A DNA stretch of 64,000 nucleotides from Clostridia bacterium (GTDB lineage: Bacteria > Bacillota > Clostridia > Christensenellales > Aristaeellaceae), in NCBI GenBank assembly GCA_017501255.1, contig JAFVXE010000034.1, positions 1 to 64,000 of the forward strand, read 5' to 3'. The position numbers were made by a program, and so were the translations under genes. Below the pieces are notes generated by a model that was not told the origin of the DNA, did not search any database, and saw only the letters and a list, made by a program, of their open reading frames with translations. This document shows positions 44,223-51,380 of the stretch, piece after piece (the stretch's first letter is position 1; each line of letters starts with the position of its first letter).

Positions 44223-45080
44223 TCAGGCCTTGCCCTGAGAGCCGAACAGCAGCATCTTCTTCATGGTTTCCGCCTTGACGGCTTCCACCTGCAGGTTCAT
44301 CAGGTCGGTCATGGCGCATTTGTCGGACTGCACCGCCTCCCGGATGGCACGGGCGCCGGCTACGTTGATATCGGTGAAAATGTTCATCTTGGCAATGCCG
44401 CACTGGATGGCCTGACGGAAATCATCGTCGCTGAGGCCGCTGCCGCCGTGGAGCACCAAAGGGGTTTCCGGAATGGCTTCCCGGATGGCAATGATGCGGT
44501 CATAGTCCAGCTTGGGGGTGAAGCGGTAGGCACCATGGGCGGTACCCACGGCAATGGCCAGAGCATCCACATGGGTCTTGTTCACGAAATCCTTGGCCTG
44601 CACCGGGTCGGTGTAGAAAGCGGAGGGATCCTGCATGGTGGGGTCGTCCTCCATGTGGTCGTTGTCGCCCACATGGCCCAGCTCCGCTTCCACGGTGGCA
44701 CCGAAAGCATGGGCAATGCGGGTCAGTTCGGCCAGCTTGCGCACGTTTTCCTCGTAGGTGTCGGTGGAGCAGTCGTACATGAGGGACGTAAAGCCCAGTT
44801 TCAGGGCTTCCATGCACTTTTCAAAGGTGAGGCCGTGGTCGTAGTGGAGCACCACGGGCACATCGGTGCGCCGGGCCATGTGCTTGATGGCATCGCAGAC
44901 GCATTCCAGCGGGGAGAAGGGCAGCAGGATTTCAGCGCTGCCCATGATGACGGGAGAGCGCAGTTCCTCAGCAGCGCCGATAACGCCCCGGGCCATCTCC
45001 GTATTGAGGGCATTGAACAAACCCACGGCATAGTGTTCCTTCTGGGCTTTGGGCAGAACCTGATTCAGATTGACAAGCAT
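44223..45080 (-). CDS. Class II (zinc) ketose-bisphosphate aldolase
   Basis: 285 residues from ATG 45080 behind AAAGGAG. Zinc and catalytic motifs of the FbaA/GatY/KbaY family are present: VVLHYDHGL, EAELGHVGDND, GTAHGAYRF and LVLHGGSGLSDDDFRQAI, ending in KMNIFTDI. It splits a ketose-1-phosphate or 1,6-bisphosphate into dihydroxyacetone phosphate and an aldehyde. The next gene upstream encodes a sugar kinase that could supply the substrate; whether this is fructose, tagatose or a pentulose phosphate cannot be told. Confidence 0.9.
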   Translation of the reverse strand: MLVNLNQVLPKAQKEHYAVGLFNALNTEMARGVIGAAEELRSPVIMGSAEILLPFSPLECVCDAIKHMARRTDVPVVLHYDHGLTFEKCMEALKLGFTSLMYDCSTDTYEENVRKLAELTRIAHAFGATVEAELGHVGDNDHMEDDPTMQDPSAFYTDPVQAKDFVNKTHVDALAIAVGTAHGAYRFTPKLDYDRIIAIREAIPETPLVLHGGSGLSDDDFRQAIQCGIAKMNIFTDINVAGARAIREAVQSDKCAMTDLMNLQVEAVKAETMKKMLLFGSQGKA

Positions 45081-45185
45081 GGTGGGGACTCCTTTTTTGT
45101 TGATTGCATCGAAAGCCGGGATGCATAGCACATTCCGGCATTATTTGCAGCGAAAAACAGAAAACAACCGATTTTTCTTTTCCCC

Positions 45186-45276
45186 TTGCGCCCATGAAAT
45201 GGGCGCAATACGCGGGATGCTTAAGGGTTCCCTGAACCCTTAAGCAGGGGGTGCAGGGGGACAGCGTCCCCCTGCC
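45186..45276 (+). repeat. Modular hairpin repeat, copy 9
   Basis: Module A identical to copy 2, module B with a changed but still paired stem (CTTAAGGGTTC/GAACCCTTAAG), and module C GCAGGGGGA/TCCCCCTGC. It lies between the aldolase and sugar kinase genes. Confidence 0.8.
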
Positions 45277-45281
45277 CTTCG

Positions 45282-46397
45282 TTACCACCCGTTCCTGATC
45301 CGCTCCCGAAGCTCGCTGAGGGGCTTGAGGCCGCTGAGGGCATCGTAGGCTTCCACGCAGCAGGCGCCGGTGGCGGCAGCCAGCTGGATGCACTCCTGAG
45401 GCGGGCTGCCCTCCAGCATGGACAGCAGGAAGGCGGCGATGCTGGTATCGCCTGCGCCGGTGCCGGAGAGTACTTTGGCGGGCTTGAAGCTGGGCTGGAA
45501 GGTGCACTGGTCTGCCCACTGGGCGGGAGAGATGCCGCTGCGGCTGCCCACGGCGGATAATGCCGCTTCACCGGCGGTGCGCAGGTACATACCGGGTGCG
45601 CCGCATTTCAGCAGCACCACCCTGGCACCAAGGGCGAGGCAGTCCTCGGCCAGAGGGGCAATGTCCGTTTCCGGGTCAAGAATGCGGGTGATCTCGTTTT
45701 CGCCGGCCCGCTGGAGCCACTGGTTGTAGCGGGGACGATCCAGCATGAAGCACAACTCCTCAATGCTGGGTACGAAGAAATCCACATAGGGCAGCACCAG
45801 GCTGAGGATGGCACGCCAGTCCAGCTGTCCCGCTTCGGAGGCAGGATCGATGGCTGCCATATCCAGTGAGGTGGAAAGCCCCAACAGCTTGGCACGGCGG
45901 AAGAGGGACACCAGCTCATCGCCGTTGTTTTCGTACATCCGGCGCATGAGGGGCGGGTAGCCGAAATGCAAATGATCGGCATTTTCCAGCATACGCTCGG
46001 GAATATCCCGGGAAATGAAGGTGTCGTTGACACCGGGATGATGCAGGAAGATGCGGTCCACGCCCGGGGGCGCAATAACCACGGAATAGGAACTGGAACC
46101 GGATTTGTCCACCAGAAGGCCGTCCTCTGCGCCGTACTTGCGCAGCCGGTCGGTGATCATAGCGCCAAAGGGGTCGTCGCCCACCTTACCGGCCAGCTGA
46201 ACATCTGCGCCCAGCAGTTTCAGGGCCAGACCGGTGTTGGCCACGGAGCCGCCGGTATGGATATCCGCAGCGTCCACATGGGTCAGCTTGCCGGGGGACA
46301 GGGCTTCGGCAAAGGAAAGATGGGCATGGGGAAATACCGGGGTCACATCGATGCAGATGTGTCCGGCAGAGATAATGCGTTTGGATGGTTGATTCAT
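45282..46397 (-). CDS. PfkB-family carbohydrate kinase
   Basis: 371 residues. N-terminal IISAGHICIDVTPVF, the GG motif in HTGGSVANTGLALKLLG, and the C-terminal signature LSGTGAGDTSIAAFLL with the catalytic Asp. A ribokinase-fold enzyme phosphorylating a sugar; it is longer than ribokinase (~300), with inserts near residues 150 and 230. Next to a sugar isomerase and an aldolase, it probably makes a ketose phosphate. The sugar is not determined. Confidence 0.88.
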   Translation of the reverse strand: MNQPSKRIISAGHICIDVTPVFPHAHLSFAEALSPGKLTHVDAADIHTGGSVANTGLALKLLGADVQLAGKVGDDPFGAMITDRLRKYGAEDGLLVDKSGSSSYSVVIAPPGVDRIFLHHPGVNDTFISRDIPERMLENADHLHFGYPPLMRRMYENNGDELVSLFRRAKLLGLSTSLDMAAIDPASEAGQLDWRAILSLVLPYVDFFVPSIEELCFMLDRPRYNQWLQRAGENEITRILDPETDIAPLAEDCLALGARVVLLKCGAPGMYLRTAGEAALSAVGSRSGISPAQWADQCTFQPSFKPAKVLSGTGAGDTSIAAFLLSMLEGSPPQECIQLAAATGACCVEAYDALSGLKPLSELRERIRNGW

Positions 46398-46443
46398 GGG
46401 TGTTTGCTCCTCTCAGGAGGATGGGAAGTGACAAGCGGAATAT

Positions 46444-46477
46444 GGAAGAAAAGCCCGGTGGGAATACCCAACCGGGC
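46444..46477 (-). terminator. Terminator after the sugar isomerase gene
   Basis: GCCCGGT/ACCGGGC with an inner GGG/CCC stem, then TTTTCTTC on the minus strand, between the isomerase stop and the kinase start. Confidence 0.75.
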
Positions 46478-46495
46478 GATGGACACAGTAAGGAC

Positions 46496-47530
46496 TTATT
46501 CCAGCCCCATCAAAAGGCGCATGGTGTACATTTCCAGACCTTCAAAGTCGCGCTTGGCCACCAGCTCGTCCCGCAGGGCGTAGTCGAAACGCTCAGCCTT
46601 CTCTTCCAAAGCCTTGAAGATATTCAGGCTGTTTTCCAGATGCTTGTAGCTGTCCTCGTTAGTGGTAGTGCGCATGGCCTTCACGTCCAGACCCACGTAC
46701 TCGCCGTTCTTGCCGTAGCCGTTCTCCAACAGCACACGAACCTGATTGAAAGCCACACGGAGATTCTCCACGCCGAAGGACTTGTCCTGGTCAAACTTGA
46801 TGCCGTTCTGGTCGTTGAGGTGGACGGTGAACAGCTTGTCAAAAGCCATGGCAAAGCCGATCTCGTGGGCAGGATCCAGACCCGCCAGCATGGCGTGGGC
46901 GCTTTCCAGATTGCCGCCCACACGCTTGGGATCCTTGGTGGCGGCGGATACAGCCAGCACGTGACCCATGGTGCCGCAGATGGAGCGGTCGATGGGCTCG
47001 TTGGGCTTGGGCTCGATGCAGATGCGGATGGTGGGGTCATAGTCCAGCATCTCGTCGATGGCGCTGACCAGCTGCTTGGTGGCCCATACGGGGCTCTTGC
47101 TTTCGGCGCAGAGGGTGCCTTCACGGGCCAGCCAGAGCACGATCAGGTCGCAGCCCAGCTCCCGGGCGATATCGATGGAGCGGAAGGAACGCCACATGGC
47201 GAACTCCCGGTCTTCCTTGCGGGTGGACATATAGCCGCCATCGATGGTGTGGGGATCCATCCACAGACGGGGAGCCACGAACTCGGCCTTCAGGCCGTAC
47301 TTGTCCAGAAGCGCCTTTACCTTGCGGGCCTCGGCCTTGATCTCTTCCTCGGTCAGGTCGTTCATGCCCGGCACAGCGTCGTCATCGTGGAACTGGATGG
47401 CGGAGAAGCCGATTTCGGCAAAGCGCTTGATCTTTTCCTCGAAGGAGATCTCATCACGGGTGGCGGGGCCGTAGGAATCGGCGCCGGAGTGGACATTCCA
47501 CGGACCTACAGAAAACTTGAACTTGGACAT
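46496..47530 (-). CDS. Xylose isomerase-like sugar isomerase (class I/actinobacterial type)
   Basis: 344 residues from ATG 47530 (GGGAGGAAA upstream). TIM-barrel motifs follow class I xylose isomerase: catalytic His and Asp in QFHDDDAVP, metal ligands in IEPKPNEP, Glu and His in NLESAHAMLAG, and Asp ligands in HLNDQNGIKFDQD and LDVKAMRT. The usual WGGREG motif is changed to WLAREG, which may alter substrate choice. Length is somewhat below typical (~390). It should interconvert an aldose and ketose, D-xylose/D-xylulose being the first guess. A strong promoter precedes it. Confidence 0.85.
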   Translation of the reverse strand: MSKFKFSVGPWNVHSGADSYGPATRDEISFEEKIKRFAEIGFSAIQFHDDDAVPGMNDLTEEEIKAEARKVKALLDKYGLKAEFVAPRLWMDPHTIDGGYMSTRKEDREFAMWRSFRSIDIARELGCDLIVLWLAREGTLCAESKSPVWATKQLVSAIDEMLDYDPTIRICIEPKPNEPIDRSICGTMGHVLAVSAATKDPKRVGGNLESAHAMLAGLDPAHEIGFAMAFDKLFTVHLNDQNGIKFDQDKSFGVENLRVAFNQVRVLLENGYGKNGEYVGLDVKAMRTTTNEDSYKHLENSLNIFKALEEKAERFDYALRDELVAKRDFEGLEMYTMRLLMGLE

Positions 47531-47615
47531 AGCGGTTTCCTCCCTAAAATGTTTGGTTTGGTGTATATGGTTTTCTCTCCAATGAACGGCGGGCGTAGCG
47601 CCGCTTGTTGATACT

Positions 47616-47644
47616 ATTATAGAATGAAAAGCGGATTTTGGCAA
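47616..47644 (-). promoter_or_regulatory. Promoter of the sugar isomerase gene
   Basis: On the minus strand TTGCCA (47639-47644), 17-nt spacer, TATAAT (47616-47621), ~90 nt before the start. Confidence 0.82.
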
Positions 47645-47670
47645 GAGATCCAATGGATACAATGCAATGA

Positions 47671-47704
47671 ACACAAAATGTCCCGATCTGTGGCAGATCG
47701 GGAC
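47671..47704 (-). terminator. Terminator after the GH31 gene
   Basis: An 11-bp perfect stem GTCCCGATCTG/CAGATCGGGAC with a 3-nt loop, followed by ATTTTGTGTT on the minus strand. Confidence 0.85.
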
Positions 47705-47740
47705 AACGGGTCGTCCAAAGGAGCAAAATTCAGAAGACCG

Positions 47741-49816
47741 TCAGGCAATGATCACCTTCCCGCCATCCACCCGCAGTCCGTTCCCGACGGCAACGCCCTT
47801 GCCGTCCTTCACTTCCAGGGTGATGGCAGTCAGCCCATCAGTCAGCACGGGCTTGGTGGTATAGCCGTCGTCATTATACAGCTGGTAAGCGGCATCCTTC
47901 TCCACCCAGCCCAGCAAAGTCAGGTTGGTAAAGTCCACCTGCTCCACCCATTCGCCGCCGTGGCTCAGGGGGATGATGCAGCCTTTGCGGATGAACAGGG
48001 GCATTTCGTTCAGGTCCAGATCAATCCAGTGGCGGCCCTTTTCCATGGGAATGAGGCAGTAATCCTCTGCCGAGCGGAAGCGCACCAGCAGCATATCCTC
48101 CGGCAGGTACACGTTGCGGCCACGGGCATTCTGCTCATACACCGGGGCGATCATGCACTCCTTGCCCAGCATGACCTGATCCTCAATGCGCAGGCAGGCG
48201 GGGTCGTGGGGATAGTCGAAGGACAGGGGACGGAACATACTGCCGCCGGTGAGGGCGCATTTCATGAACTCGCTGTACAGGTAGGGCAAAAGCGCATAGC
48301 GCACGGTGAGGATGTTCTTCATATCCTCCTGCATCCCGAAGCGGTAGATTTCCTGATCCCGGGTGTGCAGGGCGGAATGGTTGCGCATCAGGGGCGTGAA
48401 CACACCCAGCTGCAGCCAGCGCAGCAAAAGATCCTCCGTGGTGTTGCCAGAGAAGCCGCCCAGATCGGCGCCGGTGTAGAGGAAGCCGCACATATTGAGG
48501 GAGGGCAGCATTTTCAGGTTCATCAGGATGTGGCTCCACCAGGAGGTGTTGTCGCCCTGCCAGACGCCGCCCCAGCGGTGAGCGCCGATGTGGCTGGCAC
48601 GGGAGAAGATCAGGTGGCGTTTTTCAGGATTGTAGCTGGTGAGGCCCTCGTGGGCGGCACGGGTCATGAAGCCGCCGTACAGGTTGTGCACCCGGTCGTG
48701 GCGCACGGTCTGACCGGCAAACTGGTGGTAGAAGCTCTCGTAGTCCTCCCGCTTGTTCTGCATTCCCATGAGCACGTCCTTCAGGTGGAAGAAGGCGTCC
48801 AGACCCAGGTTCATGTCCATCAGCCGGGTCAGCTCCTGGCGGGCTTCCACAATGCCCTTTTCGGAGTAGAACAGGGCGGGCTCGTTCATGTCGTTCCAGA
48901 AGCCCTCAATGCCCTGATCCATCAGCCCATGGTACTTTTTGCCGAACCACTGGCGCACCTCAGGCTGGAAGAAATCCGGGAAATAGCTGCGGCCGGGCCA
49001 CACAGCGCCCACAAAGGGGGTGCCGTCCTCATAGGTGCAGAAGTAGCCGTTTTGCAGGCCTTCGTCGCAGACTTCATAGCCCTCCTGCTGCTTGATGCCC
49101 GCATCGATGATGGGAATCAGCCGGATGTTTTCTTCCTTCATATCGGAGCACAGCTGTTTCAAATCCGGGAAGGATTCCTGGTTCCAGCTGAAATCCTTGT
49201 AGTCCACCATGTAGTCGATATCCAGGCACACGCCGTCCAGGGGGATGTGGCGATCCCGGTGCTCCTTGACGATGGTGCGCACTTCCTTGTCGGCAGCGTA
49301 GCCCCAGCGGGACTGGATGTAGCCGAAAGCCCACTTGGGCGGGATGTAGCACGGGCCGATCAGCTGGCGGAAGGCCGCCACGATGCCGCTCAGGCTGTCC
49401 TCTTCGATGACCACAACCCGCAGATCGCCATTGACGCTGGTGATGGTGGCGGTATCGGCGCTGGTGTAGCCCAGATCGAAGATCATCTCGCCGGGGTCAT
49501 CAAAGAACACGCCGAAGGCCTTTTCGCCGTCGTAGAAAATCAGGAAATTGTGGGAAGCGTAGAGGGATTCCTTGTTTTCGTGATGGGAAAACTCATCGGT
49601 GTTCCAGCTGCGGTAGATGTGGCCCCGCTTGTTGATGCCCCGGACGGTCTCGCCAAGGCCGAAGATCAGGTCATCCTTGCCCAGCTTGCGGGTAAAGGTG
49701 ACGCTTTTTTCGGATGTGGAAACCGCAAAGGGATGAAGAGCGTCCGTGGAGAGGGGAACGTCCACAACAAGAGCCTCGGTGGGCAGGGGTGCGCCATAGT
49801 CGAATCTGCGGATCAT
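47741..49816 (-). CDS. GH31-family alpha-glycosidase (alpha-glucosidase or alpha-xylosidase)
   Basis: 691 residues from ATG 49816. N-terminal beta-sandwich (FGLGETVRGINKRG), then the (beta/alpha)8 core with the nucleophile Asp309 in GFWNDMNEPALF and the acid/base Asp422 in VWQGDNTSWWSH; the preceding SRASHIGAHRW and following GADLGGFSG are family signatures. C-terminal beta domains end the protein. No signal peptide, so intracellular. It removes alpha-linked glucose or xylose from oligosaccharide ends. Proximity to the isomerase gene and the GH120 gene slightly favours xylose-containing substrates. Confidence 0.92.
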   Translation of the reverse strand: MIRRFDYGAPLPTEALVVDVPLSTDALHPFAVSTSEKSVTFTRKLGKDDLIFGLGETVRGINKRGHIYRSWNTDEFSHHENKESLYASHNFLIFYDGEKAFGVFFDDPGEMIFDLGYTSADTATITSVNGDLRVVVIEEDSLSGIVAAFRQLIGPCYIPPKWAFGYIQSRWGYAADKEVRTIVKEHRDRHIPLDGVCLDIDYMVDYKDFSWNQESFPDLKQLCSDMKEENIRLIPIIDAGIKQQEGYEVCDEGLQNGYFCTYEDGTPFVGAVWPGRSYFPDFFQPEVRQWFGKKYHGLMDQGIEGFWNDMNEPALFYSEKGIVEARQELTRLMDMNLGLDAFFHLKDVLMGMQNKREDYESFYHQFAGQTVRHDRVHNLYGGFMTRAAHEGLTSYNPEKRHLIFSRASHIGAHRWGGVWQGDNTSWWSHILMNLKMLPSLNMCGFLYTGADLGGFSGNTTEDLLLRWLQLGVFTPLMRNHSALHTRDQEIYRFGMQEDMKNILTVRYALLPYLYSEFMKCALTGGSMFRPLSFDYPHDPACLRIEDQVMLGKECMIAPVYEQNARGRNVYLPEDMLLVRFRSAEDYCLIPMEKGRHWIDLDLNEMPLFIRKGCIIPLSHGGEWVEQVDFTNLTLLGWVEKDAAYQLYNDDGYTTKPVLTDGLTAITLEVKDGKGVAVGNGLRVDGGKVIIA

Positions 49817-49909
49817 GGGTTTCACGCCTTTCAGGGAGTCGGATGGTGGATAAAGATAAGCAATGATGAGGTATTGCGCCGGTTTTGCCGGGTTTGGATC
49901 AATTTGCGA

Positions 49910-49917
49910 AAACGTTT
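49910..49917. promoter_or_regulatory. Possible LacI/CcpA-type operator in the GH31 promoter
   Basis: The palindrome AAACGTTT, with a central CG as in LacI-family operators and cre sites, lies within GCGAAAACGTTTGTC just downstream of the -10. Symmetry does not extend beyond 8 bp, so this is a weak call. Confidence 0.35.
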
Positions 49918-49928
49918 GTCCTGAGGAT

Positions 49929-49956
49929 ATTATACACGGTTTTCTGCAAAATACAA
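49929..49956 (-). promoter_or_regulatory. Promoter of the GH31 gene
   Basis: On the minus strand TTGTAT (49951-49956), 16-nt spacer, TATAAT (49929-49934). Confidence 0.65.
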
Positions 49957-50010
49957 GACGGATGGGAAGAAAGGTTTTTCCTGCATCGTTAAATGAAAGG
50001 ACAGCGCCTA

Positions 50011-50039
50011 TTGACACCGCATGGCAAACACGATAGCAT
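50011..50039 (+). promoter_or_regulatory. Promoter of the threonine aldolase gene
   Basis: TTGACA (50011-50016), 17-nt spacer, TAGCAT (50034-50039). A 7-bp inverted repeat GGAATAA-n6-TTATTCC follows at 50046-50065 in the presumed leader. Confidence 0.72.
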
Positions 50040-50097
50040 ACAATTGGAATAATGTTGCTTATTCCGCAAATCATACCATAAGCGAGGTTTTTGACCC

Positions 50098-51129
50098 ATG
50101 ATTCATTTTGAATGCGACTATGCCTGCGGCGCCCATCCTGCTGTGATGCAGGCACTGATGATGAGCAACGAAGAACAGCACTGCGGTTACAGCGAGGACG
50201 AATGCTGCGAAAACGCCCGGCAGCTGATCCGTCAGCTGTGCCAGAGCCCCGATGCGGCGGTGCATTTCGTGGTGGGCGGCACTCAGGCCAATCTGCTGGT
50301 GATCAAGGCCGGCCTGCGCTCCTTTGAAGGCGTGCTCTGTGCCGATACCGGCCACATCAACGTGCATGAGACCGGCGCAGTGGAAGCCACCGGTCACAAG
50401 GTGCTGCCGCTGCCTCCGGTGGATGGCAAGATCAATGCGCAGCAGGTCAGGGAAGCGGTGATGCTCCAGCGGGAGGATGCTTCCCATGAGCATATTGTGC
50501 GCCCTGCCATGGTGTATATCAGCCACCCCACGGAAATCGGTACCCTGTATACCAGAGAGGAACTCACCGCCCTGTCCGACACCTGCCATGAGCTGGGGCT
50601 GAGCCTGTTTGTGGACGGCGCACGCCTGGGTTACGGTCTGGCTGCGGATGAGCAGGTGGACCTGCCCTTCCTGGCCAGCGTCAGCGATGCGTTCTACATC
50701 GGCGGCACCAAGTGCGGTCTTCTGTTCGGCGAGGCGATCGTCATCACCAATCCCGCCATTGCCCGGGATTTCCGCTATCACATCAAGCAGCGGGGGGCCA
50801 TGCTGGCCAAGGGCCGCCTGTTCGGCGTGCAGTTTGAAGCCATGCTGAAGGACAACCTGTATGTGGAAGCCTCCCGCAAGGCCAACCGGCAGGCGCAGCA
50901 GATCAAGCAGGCCTTTATGGACAAGGGGTATTCCCTTTTCTGCGATACGGTTGCCAATCAGATTTTCATCGTTCTGCCCAACGAAGCCATTGCTGCTTTG
51001 AAGGAAAAGTATGTGATCACCTACTGGGGCAAGGTGGATGAGCAGCACGCTGCCGTGCGGCTGGTCACTTCCGTGTGTACCCGGGATGAGGATGTGGCTG
51101 CTTTGCTTTCCGATATTGCCGCCCTGTAA
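50098..51129 (+). CDS. Low-specificity L-threonine aldolase-like PLP enzyme
   Basis: 343 residues. Fold type I PLP motifs: HFVVGGTQANLLVIKAGL, HINVHETGAVEATGH, SHPTEIGTLYTREEL, LFVDGARLGYGL, and the PLP-binding Lys in YIGGTKCGLLFGEA. This is the beta-eliminating lyase/threonine aldolase family, which splits L-threonine or beta-hydroxy amino acids to glycine plus aldehyde. Length is typical. Monocistronic by context. The following gap to 51380 holds only the next promoter and A-rich sequence. Confidence 0.9.
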   Translation: MIHFECDYACGAHPAVMQALMMSNEEQHCGYSEDECCENARQLIRQLCQSPDAAVHFVVGGTQANLLVIKAGLRSFEGVLCADTGHINVHETGAVEATGHKVLPLPPVDGKINAQQVREAVMLQREDASHEHIVRPAMVYISHPTEIGTLYTREELTALSDTCHELGLSLFVDGARLGYGLAADEQVDLPFLASVSDAFYIGGTKCGLLFGEAIVITNPAIARDFRYHIKQRGAMLAKGRLFGVQFEAMLKDNLYVEASRKANRQAQQIKQAFMDKGYSLFCDTVANQIFIVLPNEAIAALKEKYVITYWGKVDEQHAAVRLVTSVCTRDEDVAALLSDIAAL

Positions 51130-51274
51130 AAAGTTGTTTCGGGAAAAGATGACAGATTGTTACAAAACGCACAATGGGTTGTGGGTGGCTTCCTATCGGC
51201 ATACAACCTGTGGAATCCTTGGAAAACCAGCAAAAATTCGCTGCAAATTCAAACAAAATCCAAACAAAAAAGTG

Positions 51275-51303
51275 TTGACAATGTAACAAAACTGTAATAT
51301 CAT
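51275..51303 (+). promoter_or_regulatory. Promoter of the secreted peptidoglycan-binding protein gene
   Basis: TTGACA (51275-51280), 17-nt spacer, TATCAT (51298-51303), ~78 nt upstream of the start. Confidence 0.8.
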
Positions 51304-51380
51304 AACCGTGAAAACATGGCTTTTCATGGGGAGGGGTATGCCTTTCCCTGCATATACCAGGAATTTTCGGAGGTCTGCGT

